Source: Asticcacaulis sp. AC402
GTDB lineage: Bacteria > Pseudomonadota > Alphaproteobacteria > Caulobacterales > Caulobacteraceae
NCBI RefSeq assembly: GCF_000495835.1
Contig: NZ_AWGC01000017.1
Coordinates: 62,001 to 126,000 of the forward strand
DNA: 64,000 bases
Direction: 5' to 3'
In this document: piece after piece, positions 45,194 to 53,510 of the stretch
Layout: the number at the start of each line of letters is the position of its first letter
Numbering within the stretch: the stretch's first letter is position 1
Notes under the pieces: model-generated
What the model was told of the DNA's origin: nothing
Databases searched by the model: none
The model's input: only the letters and a program-made list of their open reading frames with translations
Translations under genes and position numbers: made by a program

Positions 45194-47997
45194 CCGAGTT
45201 TGATTGATTTTGCACCCGCAGTTGAAGCCACGGCCATGTGTATGGAGGGGGTTTCGCCCTTGTACAGGATGAGCTTGAGGCGGCGCTCCTGCGGCATTCC
45301 GTCGAAGTTGCCGTCGATACGCCCGATGGTGAGGGATTGGCGGGCTTCGTGCCACTTTAGCCTTAGCAGGCTGTATTCGCCGCGTTCGTAACCAAAGCCA
45401 TCACCCTGGTCGTCGTAGAGATCGAAACCAGCGTCCAGACCGGGGTATATATGCACTTCGGTTTCTGACACTGTGTCAGCGGCGTGCTTGATGCCCGGGG
45501 TCTGGGGGAGTAAGGAGCCTGCCGGGACAAATAAGGGAAGGTCATCGAGAGCGGGCTTCAGAGGGATGACCTGTCCCCCTTTCAGTGGCTTAGTGGTGCC
45601 AATGGGGTACCAGTCCCGACCCTTCGGAAGATACACCTCAAAAGCCTTGGCCGGCGGTGCTTTCATATCCTCGGCGTGGGAGGGCGTTATCCATTCAACC
45701 CACAGGCTCACGGCGTCAGGCTTGGGTTGGCTCTGGGTAAGTTCAAAACTATACACCTGACCTTTGACGAGGTCCGCCTCGAAGAAATAGACGTCGTCGC
45801 CTTCATGGCCCGTAAAGGAAACGGCTCCATTTGCCCTATTGAGCGCGTCGCTGTCGGAGCCTTTGCTGGAAACTTTGAGGACCTCATCAAAAGAAAAACG
45901 CAGAAGCCCTTGAGTGAATATGCGCCATTTGTGGCGGCCCGTCTCCTGAGCTATGATCTTGCCTCGCCAGATCGCGCTGTAGGGCTTGCCCTTCAGGGCT
46001 GCCGGCAAATCACCAAACCAACTCATCTTCAGGTCATCGGTCAGGCGCTCTTCTACCTTGCGCTCGAAATTTTCACCTTCATAGAAGATGACCTCGGCCG
46101 CTGGCCCCGCATGACCCTTGACGGCGTAGTTGGGCAAGAATTCGTAGGGATCTTCCTGGTCATGCAGCAGCGGTGTCGTGACCGGGCACACCAGTATGTT
46201 CTGGCCGAACATGTATTGGTGCGGGTAGGCATTGATCTTCTGGTCATGGCCAAAATCCAGGACCAGCGGTCGCACCAGGGGTGCGTGCTCAAGCGTGACC
46301 TTGGCGGCCAGACTGTAGATATAGGGTAACAACGCATAGCGCCGTTCAAGCGCCCCTTTGAGGGCCAGATAGCAGGGATCGTCCGGTCCACCTATCGCCC
46401 ACAGCTCACGGCGTATCTGCGTGCCGTGTGCGCGGAAAATTGGCAAAAAAGCGCCATACTGGAACCATCGGACATAGAGCTCACGGTAGCTGGGACTGGC
46501 CAGACCTTTCGGGAAGCGATGGGTTACGAGAAACGCCCCGATGTCGTTGGTCCAGTAGGGTATGCCACTTAGGCTCATCTGTTGCGCAGCAACAATTTGA
46601 TTGCGCAAGGTTTGCCAACTCGCGAAGATATCACCCGACCAGGTGATCGCGTTGAAGGCCTGCTGGCCGGCATATGCTGACCTCGTAAGGATAAAAGGCC
46701 GACGGTCCGGGCGATGCTCGCGCATCTTGTTGTAAAGGAGTTGCGCCTGAAGATAGCTAAAGGTCAGGCTGTGCTCACTTATTGGCCCCGCGTGGCTCAA
46801 GCCGGCACTGACATAGGCCTGGGTCGTAACGTAGCGGCTTCCCGTCGATAGGAATTCAGGCTCTGTCCCATCTGTCCAAAGGCCATCCAATCCGACGGAA
46901 AGCAGACCATCACGGATATGCTCCCAGTAAATGCTCCTCGCCTCAGGGGATGTCATGTCAACGACACGTCCCCCACTCCAGTGAGGCACGTTCAGAAGGA
47001 GCGCCTTCTGATCGAGCGCCTTATACACTTTCGACTCCGTCCCGACCGCAGGCCAAACCGTTGCGATGATGTGTGCATTCTGGCTATGAACATGCCGACA
47101 CATACCCGCCGGGTCAGGAAATCGCTGCTTGTCCCATACCATACCGCTGAAGTGCGAAGCGTCGCCCCAGTAACCCCAATCCTGAACCATGACATCAACA
47201 GGAAGGTTGCGAGTCCGGTAACCGTCCAGGACGTCGGTGAGCTCCTTCTGGGTATTGTAGCGCTCCTGGGATTGCCAGAAGCCATACGCGTACTTGGGTA
47301 ACAGAGGCGCTTTGCCGGTCAGACGTCTGTAACTGGCGATGACCTCTTCAAGTGTATCCCCCAAGAACACATGATAGCGGGTGACCGGCGATGGATTTGT
47401 GAATTCAACTGACTTGCCCCTGGACGTAAAATGGCTGTCCGTGCCCGTATCCCAAAGCAAACCCAGGCCGTCAGTACTAACGAGCATCGGGTTGATGGCA
47501 TCCATATTCCCCTGCGCGAGATAGACGCTTTTGTTGCGGTAATTTATGTGCGGATCGCGAAACTGGCCCAGGCCATACAAATCGGCTTCTTTCGCAAGGT
47601 GGAACGTCGTCAGGTCCTGTCCGCCCAGGTCCTCTAATCTCGACACACCGGATTTGGCAAAGCGTAGGCGACCGACTGCGCTGTCGACCGAGACACTGAT
47701 CTTGCCAAGGCGCAAAACCCCATTCTTGAAGGTGGCCTGACTGTCACTCGGCGTGGAGGGCAAGAAAAAACCGAGCGGCGGCTTACGATCATGAGGATAT
47801 TTGATGACACTGACGGTGTCCGCGCCAGAAAGGCAGACATCGATTGTGTAGCCACCCTGACGCATGCGGACGCCGGCTGGAAGGGACTCGAAATCTCTGA
47901 AGGGCGCGCTTCCCTCCGCGGCCAATCCAGTTGATGTGGACAATCCCAGGGCGCCCACAGAAAAACTCACCAGTCCCTGGCGTCGGGTGATTACCAT
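45190..47997 (-). CDS. GH31 glycosidase (alpha-xylosidase-like)
   Basis: GH31 enzymes remove alpha-linked xylose or glucose from non-reducing ends. The N-terminal beta domain contains DLYGLGQFRDPHINYRNK. The barrel has VDVMVQDWGYWGDASHF, the nucleophile aspartate in LDGLWTDGTEPEF, and the acid/base in ITWSGDIFASWQTLR. A Tat-like signal (RRQGLVSFSVGALGLSTS) follows the ATG at 47997, which has a strong GGAGGAG site; the 26-residue longer frame lacks one. A separate C-terminal carbohydrate-like insert (GRHKWRIFTQGLLRFSFDE) resembles a PA14 domain. Alpha-xylosidase is likeliest because of the plant-polymer neighbours. Confidence 0.87.
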   Translation of the reverse strand: MVITRRQGLVSFSVGALGLSTSTGLAAEGSAPFRDFESLPAGVRMRQGGYTIDVCLSGADTVSVIKYPHDRKPPLGFFLPSTPSDSQATFKNGVLRLGKISVSVDSAVGRLRFAKSGVSRLEDLGGQDLTTFHLAKEADLYGLGQFRDPHINYRNKSVYLAQGNMDAINPMLVSTDGLGLLWDTGTDSHFTSRGKSVEFTNPSPVTRYHVFLGDTLEEVIASYRRLTGKAPLLPKYAYGFWQSQERYNTQKELTDVLDGYRTRNLPVDVMVQDWGYWGDASHFSGMVWDKQRFPDPAGMCRHVHSQNAHIIATVWPAVGTESKVYKALDQKALLLNVPHWSGGRVVDMTSPEARSIYWEHIRDGLLSVGLDGLWTDGTEPEFLSTGSRYVTTQAYVSAGLSHAGPISEHSLTFSYLQAQLLYNKMREHRPDRRPFILTRSAYAGQQAFNAITWSGDIFASWQTLRNQIVAAQQMSLSGIPYWTNDIGAFLVTHRFPKGLASPSYRELYVRWFQYGAFLPIFRAHGTQIRRELWAIGGPDDPCYLALKGALERRYALLPYIYSLAAKVTLEHAPLVRPLVLDFGHDQKINAYPHQYMFGQNILVCPVTTPLLHDQEDPYEFLPNYAVKGHAGPAAEVIFYEGENFERKVEERLTDDLKMSWFGDLPAALKGKPYSAIWRGKIIAQETGRHKWRIFTQGLLRFSFDEVLKVSSKGSDSDALNRANGAVSFTGHEGDDVYFFEADLVKGQVYSFELTQSQPKPDAVSLWVEWITPSHAEDMKAPPAKAFEVYLPKGRDWYPIGTTKPLKGGQVIPLKPALDDLPLFVPAGSLLPQTPGIKHAADTVSETEVHIYPGLDAGFDLYDDQGDGFGYERGEYSLLRLKWHEARQSLTIGRIDGNFDGMPQERRLKLILYKGETPSIHMAVASTAGAKSIKLG

Positions 47998-48071
47998 GTT
48001 CTCCTCCATCGAGTCTCCCATGCTTTGGCAGGGAGGATTTGTGTTGGAATCGCGAGGCATCAAAACCTGCT

Positions 48072-49463
48072 TCACGGAAGCGGGATGAGCTCAAAATAGT
48101 CGATTTTCAGTCCCGACTCGTTGCGCGAGGCGAGTGTGATAAGGTTTGCCGCGGCCTTCAGGTCGACGACGCCCAAATCGGCATCAGCGAAACCTTCGTT
48201 CCCCTTCAGAACGATCTCCCGATAGGCCTCGTAGCCACCGTTGATGTTGGTTTCATTAACCATTACAAATACATGCGTATCTTTGGGTGCCGAATATCTG
48301 ACATTCAGCTTCATGGACTGTGGCTTGGCGAGATAGGCGCTGACCCCCACGAGACTTTCGAAACTGGCAAAGTTGGTGACATAACCGCGCCCCGAATACC
48401 CGGAAGTGTCAGCCCCTGCTGTAGCGCCTTTGAGAAAACCACCGGCTGCACGGCCGTTCTCGGCCTCCAGCCTAAGTATCGTTCGACCTGTGCCGTTTGC
48501 CGCTATTCCTGAACGGGTGGGAGACGCCAGGCTGAAACGACCATCCGGGCTGAGGTTTAGAAAGTCAGCCATCAGGCTGCGGTTTGTACCGTTCCCGCCC
48601 GAGACCCAGGCACTGTGGTAGAAGAAAACCCACTTGTCGCGCCACTTTACAATAGACCCGTGATTTGTGCCGGCCTGCCCATCAAAGCCTTCCATAAACT
48701 TGCCTTTTGGCTCGAAAGGTCCAAGCGGTGATTGGGCTGTCGCGTAGTACATGTGCTGCGGCCACTTTTTGGCGGGCAGACCAGGATAGGACAGGAAGTA
48801 GACCCCGTTGATCTTGTTCATCCACGGCCCCTCAAAAGCGTCTTCGAGTTGGCCACTCAGTTCAATCTTGGTCTCGGGCTTTATTGACCTTAGGTCGGTA
48901 TTTAGCTCTGCCCCAAAAATCCGGTGTCCATAGCCCCAGTAGAGATACTTGCGTCCGTCATCATCGATAAACAGGGCGGGGTCCTGACCATTCTCAACGC
49001 CTTCGATAACACCTGTATCTTCAAAAGGTCCTTCAGGACGATCGCTCACCGCAAGTCCCGTCGAGAACAGCCCATCCTTAAGGTTTTTCATGCAGTAGAC
49101 GAGGTAGTATTTGCCTTCGTGAAACACGGCATCAATTGCCCATGCATGGCTGACGGCCCAGTTGACGCGATCGACAGACAGGACCTCGCCATGATCGATC
49201 CAGTTGCTTCCGTCTCTTGTTGAGAAGACGTGATAACTGGCCATCGACGCATGATGGTTGGTGCCAGGTGTATCAACAGACGTGTAGAGATAGAGGGTAT
49301 CTGGATCCTCTGGCCAAACATGTGCAGACGGATCGGCAGCATAGATGTGTGGCGCGATCGGATTACCGTTGGCCGTTGGCGTTTGGGCATGACCGTGAAG
49401 CGCCAGTGCCGCCCACATTGACCCGGCAAGTGCGATCGCCAACGCGTTGTGCTTTCGTTTCAT
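48072..49463 (-). CDS. GH43 glycosidase with carbohydrate-binding module (copy A)
   Basis: A signal peptide (ALAIALAGSMWAALALHGHA) leads into a five-blade propeller: base Asp in IYAADPSAHVWPED, second Asp in SHAWAIDAVFHEGKYYLVY, acid Glu in EDAFEGPWMNKING. From about residue 330 a CBM6/35-like sandwich begins with ILRLEAENGRAAGG. It is a tandem paralog of the next gene, 26 bases away, with the same domain plan. Family members are arabinofuranosidases or xylosidases; the exact linkage is not readable from sequence. Confidence 0.88.
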   Translation of the reverse strand: MKRKHNALAIALAGSMWAALALHGHAQTPTANGNPIAPHIYAADPSAHVWPEDPDTLYLYTSVDTPGTNHHASMASYHVFSTRDGSNWIDHGEVLSVDRVNWAVSHAWAIDAVFHEGKYYLVYCMKNLKDGLFSTGLAVSDRPEGPFEDTGVIEGVENGQDPALFIDDDGRKYLYWGYGHRIFGAELNTDLRSIKPETKIELSGQLEDAFEGPWMNKINGVYFLSYPGLPAKKWPQHMYYATAQSPLGPFEPKGKFMEGFDGQAGTNHGSIVKWRDKWVFFYHSAWVSGGNGTNRSLMADFLNLSPDGRFSLASPTRSGIAANGTGRTILRLEAENGRAAGGFLKGATAGADTSGYSGRGYVTNFASFESLVGVSAYLAKPQSMKLNVRYSAPKDTHVFVMVNETNINGGYEAYREIVLKGNEGFADADLGVVDLKAAANLITLASRNESGLKIDYFELIPLP

Positions 49464-49489
49464 GATGGATGTCGTCCCGACAGGTTGGC

Positions 49490-50959
49490 CTAATTTAGGG
49501 GGTGGGGTTCGTAGACAAGTTCAATGGCATCAACAGCCAACGTGTCATGTGCAGGATCCTTCGAACCCAGGGAAAGAAGGTTATCGCCGGCACTCAGTGT
49601 GGCGAGGCCGACCTCATACGTTACAAAGGTGTCAGACTTGGGCAAGGCAACGGTTTTGTAGGTTTCGTTGTCACCGTTAAGCCTTGTCTCATTGAGCAAG
49701 AGCCAGATCGGCGTATCTGCTTCAGCTCGATAGCGAATTCGCAAGCGGTAGCTTGATTTTCCGGCGGTTTGGGCCAGAACGCGGACATAGGCATGCGAAG
49801 TCCTGAAGCCGGTCACATAACCTGATCCACTATAGCCAGAATGTGCCGTTTCTACGCGGGTATCGTCAAGGCGCCCGCCAGCCGCGGGGCCGTTTTCAGC
49901 CTCGAGCCGGATGGTTACCCTGGGGGGAACGCCGTTACTGATGCCATTCTTGCTTGGGATAACCGGCGAAATCTTGCCCTTGTTGTCGTAGGTTACAAAG
50001 TCCGCCATCACCGAGCGGACTTCGCTTTTCCCGGCCGAGCCCCAGGCGCTGTGGTAGAATGCGATCCAGCGATCCTTGAACTTGACGAACGAACCGTGGT
50101 TGGTGCCCGACTGCAAGGCAAATGAGCCAATGTATTTGCCTTGGGTCGTGTAGGGCCCGAGGGGGGATTGGGCGGTGGCATAATACATTTCCTCTGGCCA
50201 TTTTCCGCCGGGGAGGCCGGGATAGGACAGGTAATAGGTGCCGTTATACTTATGCACCCACGGCCCTTCGAACACGTCTGTAAGCTGTTGGGTCAGCTTT
50301 ACAGTCGTGCCGGGGATGGCCGACATAAGATCATCGCTGAGTCGCACCCCATAGGCATTGCCCCCCGAACCCCAGAACAGATAAGGCGTGTTGTCATCGT
50401 CCACGAACAGCGCGGGATCCTGGCCCCATTCAACACCCTTGATAAATCCGATATCTGTAAATGGTCCTTGCGGGCGATCACTTGCGGCCAAACCGGTGCG
50501 AAACATTCCCGTTTCACGCTCAACCATACAGTAAACGAGATAGTACTTCCCTTTCCAGAAGACGGCATCAATCGCCCAGGCATGACTTATGGCCCATGCG
50601 ACATTCTCAACACCCAATACCCGTCCGTGGTCGACCCAATTGACGAGGTCCTGGGTCGAAAAAACATGATACCCGTTCATCGACTGGTGGTTATTGGTCC
50701 CCGGAACGTCGTGAGAGGTGTACAGCCAAAGTGTGTTGGGATCATTCGGCCAGACATGGGCACTCGGATCTGCCGCATAGATGTGGGGGAGTATAGGGTT
50801 CTGGGCCTTAACCTGTGAACCAAAGCCGAATAGAACGGCGGCGGCGGCAAGGCCAGCAGACCATCGGCAAACTGATGATTTTTTCCCTGGATAGTTCGGT
50901 TGGCTCGGGTCCGACTGGCGCCCAGGCACCGTTTTCCCGTTGCCATTCGGAATACGCAT
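49490..50959 (-). CDS. GH43 glycosidase with carbohydrate-binding module (copy B)
   Basis: It is the paralog of the gene at 48072, with matching motifs IYAADPSAHVWPND, SHAWAIDAVFWKGKYYLVY and TDVFEGPWVHKYNG, and a C-terminal module starting TIRLEAENGPAAGG. Its signal peptide (WSAGLAAAAVLFGFGSQVKA) is preceded by about 32 polar residues, an unusually long leader; no closer ATG is available. The start is two bases after the stop of the clan GH-A gene. Confidence 0.87.
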   Translation of the reverse strand: MRIPNGNGKTVPGRQSDPSQPNYPGKKSSVCRWSAGLAAAAVLFGFGSQVKAQNPILPHIYAADPSAHVWPNDPNTLWLYTSHDVPGTNNHQSMNGYHVFSTQDLVNWVDHGRVLGVENVAWAISHAWAIDAVFWKGKYYLVYCMVERETGMFRTGLAASDRPQGPFTDIGFIKGVEWGQDPALFVDDDNTPYLFWGSGGNAYGVRLSDDLMSAIPGTTVKLTQQLTDVFEGPWVHKYNGTYYLSYPGLPGGKWPEEMYYATAQSPLGPYTTQGKYIGSFALQSGTNHGSFVKFKDRWIAFYHSAWGSAGKSEVRSVMADFVTYDNKGKISPVIPSKNGISNGVPPRVTIRLEAENGPAAGGRLDDTRVETAHSGYSGSGYVTGFRTSHAYVRVLAQTAGKSSYRLRIRYRAEADTPIWLLLNETRLNGDNETYKTVALPKSDTFVTYEVGLATLSAGDNLLSLGSKDPAHDTLAVDAIELVYEPHPLN

Positions 50960-50961
50960 GA

Positions 50962-52194
50962 TTAGGCGACCTTTTTGCCGGCAAGGGGGCGCATAAGGCG
51001 AGCATTAATCAAACTTTGGTCCAGTGGGCTTTCGCGGATGACTTTTGTCATACGCTGGTGCCACTCGATATCACGCCACATACCTACGAACTGGGGTGCA
51101 CAAAAATTTGAAGTGGCGATCGCCATCCACTGACCGGTGCTGGCAGCCCTGACGGTTCCAATCTCGCAGAGTTCCTTGAGCCAGTCCCATTTCAGCAGTG
51201 GCCAGTCCTTGTAATCGACCAAACCCCAACATTCCGTGATCGCCAATGGCTTCCGAGCCGTCTTCGAAACGGCGGCAATGCGGTCAATTTTTGCGGTAAG
51301 TAGTCCCTGCCAATAGGCTGGCTTTTCGCGGTAAGTTGCTTCCGCCTTCAAACTTAAATTGCGGTAGCCGCGTGGATCGAACCGACCATACTTATAGTCG
51401 ACAATATTGTAGAATTCCCCACCATTCTGGGGCGCCATCCAGATATGATGTTCAAACAAGTCAAATTCTGACAAATCATGATCAAGATAGTTTTCGACAC
51501 GATCATTGTCGAATGAATACAGCAATGGCATCTGTGGGTAGGCGATTCTAACCAATTCTATGGAGCGGTTTATCCAGCTTAATGAGTGAGGAAGGTGCCA
51601 CTCCCCCCAATTTGCTTTTGGAAGAAAATAGGGTGCCCAGATATCGCCAGGCCATTCATTGCAGAGATCGGTCCACAGTATCGCGTCGATGAGACCTGCG
51701 CGTCTTACTGCATCAAGCACGGATATCCAGATTTGAGCCATTACCTCAGGCGAGGTGATTTTCATGCGGGTGTTGAATTCGTCCTCCCGGAACCAGGACG
51801 ACAGGGCCACCCGAATATTACGTTTGTGGCATTTTTCAATAAACTCAATTAGAGCGGGAAGAATTTTGACGCGATTTACGTCCTGAGATCCCCAAATCTG
51901 CTGGTCCCAGACTGGCAGAAGTAACCACTCTTTTTCCGCGCCGAAGTGCAGGAGGTGTGGAAATGCGTCAATCCGAACCGCATTGTAGCCACGCTCGACC
52001 AGACCATCGAGCGCGACATCCCAGTCTTCGTAACCGGCGCCGGGCCACCTGCGCTCGAGCCAGGAAAAATCCCACATGGTAATGGCGAGCGTTGACGCTC
52101 TAACTGTTGGTGGATTTGTCGCCGCATCCGCTGCCTTGGTGACAGCCAAAGTGGCCATAGCAGCGGCGCCAGTTATAAACTCTTTGCGGTTCAT
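50962..52194 (-). CDS. Cellulase-like clan GH-A protein
   Basis: A signal peptide (FITGAAAMATLAVTKAADA) precedes an (alpha/beta)8 barrel. WLERRWPGAGYEDWDVALD and VERGYNAVRIDAFPHLLH begin it, the probable acid/base glutamate is in WTDLCNEWPGD, and the nucleophile in KPLAITECWGLVDY. It resembles proteins called cellulase-like, with no defined activity. It is the promoter-proximal gene of the nine-gene minus-strand run, so the operon promoter should lie in 52195-52565. Confidence 0.75.
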   Translation of the reverse strand: MNRKEFITGAAAMATLAVTKAADAATNPPTVRASTLAITMWDFSWLERRWPGAGYEDWDVALDGLVERGYNAVRIDAFPHLLHFGAEKEWLLLPVWDQQIWGSQDVNRVKILPALIEFIEKCHKRNIRVALSSWFREDEFNTRMKITSPEVMAQIWISVLDAVRRAGLIDAILWTDLCNEWPGDIWAPYFLPKANWGEWHLPHSLSWINRSIELVRIAYPQMPLLYSFDNDRVENYLDHDLSEFDLFEHHIWMAPQNGGEFYNIVDYKYGRFDPRGYRNLSLKAEATYREKPAYWQGLLTAKIDRIAAVSKTARKPLAITECWGLVDYKDWPLLKWDWLKELCEIGTVRAASTGQWMAIATSNFCAPQFVGMWRDIEWHQRMTKVIRESPLDQSLINARLMRPLAGKKVA

Positions 52195-52267
52195 TTGTGT
52201 TCCTTACCTACCTTTTTTTTGACGTCCGGCTAGAGCGGTATGAGTTTTGATGGACTCAAAAAACCGG

Positions 52268-52349
52268 TCTAAGTTTTTGTTTTGTCGCGCAATTTTTGCG
52301 AAAACGGGAGCGCCCGTGCGGTGGTGTCCAATCTATCGGATTGCGCTCT
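52268..52349. repeat. Dispersed 83-bp repeat, copy B
   Basis: This is the inverted match of 32443-32525, and it too is flanked by an imperfect hairpin (TAGAGCGGTATGAGT at 52231 and sequence near 52270). It occupies the gap 52195-52565 upstream of the glycosidase run. The rest of that gap shows no gene; a CCTGATACAGG at 52539 weakly resembles the palindrome before the GntR gene. Confidence 0.75.
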
Positions 52350-52565
52350 CATGTTCTGCCGTGTCCTGGCGGCTTGAGTGTGCAGTATTCGCAACTGCAA
52401 AAAAGCCGATGAATAACTGAACGCGTAAAGTCACGCTTTAGATCTATTCGGCGAGACTATTGCAGACGGCTGACTTCACAGAGCTAGCGAGTTTGGTCCT
52501 GCACGTCTTTTGGGATCTCCCTGTTGGTTTCGGAGGGGCCTGATACAGGGGCCTAAAGTGTCGTT

Positions 52566-53273
52566 TCACCGAATGCCAGCGGACAGAAGTGCTCGCGTGG
52601 AGACGTCAAAATGTTGGGACATAATCTCGGCAGAGCGGATTGCATCCCTTTGCGATATTGCTGAAGCGAGATCCATATGCAGGTCCACCATAGCCAGGCG
52701 CTCAGCATCAGAGTTTCGGCTGCGCCATCCGACCGGCCAGGTTTCGCGGGTTATGCCCTCGAAGCTGGTGATCATCATCTCGAAGACTTTGTTGCGAGAC
52801 GCACGGGCTATGGCATGATGGAACGCGATGTCATGCTCCATCCCTGCAGCCGGGTCATGAAACAGACTTTTCATTTGGCTCGCATGCCAGGCAATGTTTT
52901 CTGCCTCCTTGTCCGTGCGTCGTATTGCTGCGAGAGTCGCTGTTCGGGCTTCGACGGTTCGTCTGACATCGTAGACGTCCTGGATTGCCACAGCATCCAT
53001 GCGCACACTGTGCTCAAGGATTCTCGCGACCGGTTCGCCATTCGAAAGCGAAACAGATGCTCTTTTTCCGGGGCTCAATGAAATCATTTGCAGCGCGGCG
53101 AGCGAGCGGAACGCCTCTCTGATGACCGTCCGAGATACTCCATATTGTTCGGCCAAGCTCAATTCGCTCGGCATTTTGTCACCCACCATTAAGCCGTTGG
53201 TTTCAATGTGGCGGCCGAGTGCTGCCGCAATCTCAGACACTGTGTCGCGATCCGGACTGTTCGCTCGGGACAT
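52566..53273 (-). CDS. FadR-type GntR transcriptional regulator of the polysaccharide locus
   Basis: A winged helix (GDKMPSELSLAEQYGVSRTV, then IREAFRSLAALQMISLSPG) is followed by an FCD domain with the ligand/metal motif MEHDIAFHHAIARASRNK. Such regulators sense uronates, keto-deoxy acids and similar breakdown products. The start at 53273 has AAGGA ahead; a longer frame up to 53510 runs through the operator and is rejected. The gene diverges from the first GH28 gene, with palindromes between them, so it probably represses itself and the catabolic genes until the product appears. Confidence 0.87.
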   Translation of the reverse strand: MSRANSPDRDTVSEIAAALGRHIETNGLMVGDKMPSELSLAEQYGVSRTVIREAFRSLAALQMISLSPGKRASVSLSNGEPVARILEHSVRMDAVAIQDVYDVRRTVEARTATLAAIRRTDKEAENIAWHASQMKSLFHDPAAGMEHDIAFHHAIARASRNKVFEMMITSFEGITRETWPVGWRSRNSDAERLAMVDLHMDLASAISQRDAIRSAEIMSQHFDVSTRALLSAGIR

Positions 53274-53295
53274 GTTGTGTTCCTTGTTGCATAAA

Positions 53296-53333
53296 CCTGT
53301 ATGACAGGATAAGCTCGTTTGTATACATGTCAA
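53296..53333. promoter_or_regulatory. Predicted GntR operators between gntR and the GH28 genes
   Basis: CCTGT-ATG-ACAGG (53296-53308) is a 5-bp inverted repeat with a 3-bp spacer, and its exact reverse complement stands at 58981-58993 before the other catabolic block. A second element, TGTATACA (53320-53327) within TTGTATACATGTCAA, is a perfect 8-bp palindrome similar to ExuR/UxuR-type sites. They lie 22-60 bases before the regulator start, a usual place for autoregulation. Confidence 0.65.
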
Positions 53334-53510
53334 GCCGTGGTCTTGGTGAACTTCCCAACGCTCTCCAGACTCGGGCAGGACATGTTTACCGCGGCTTGGT
53401 AGCGATGCCACCGCGCTTGTGTTTGAACCTTGAGGGTTTACCTCAGCATGGTGGCGGGCTGTCCCCCCAATGTACTCCGCCCCATGCTTTTTTTGCTGCA
53501 GGAGAAACAA

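Noticed and set aside
52539-52549. CCTGATACAGG as a third copy of the GntR operator
   Set aside because: It lacks two bases of the spacer, so half-site spacing differs, and it lies at the end of the regulator gene, 345 bases from the glycosidase start. It is too weak to list as an operator.
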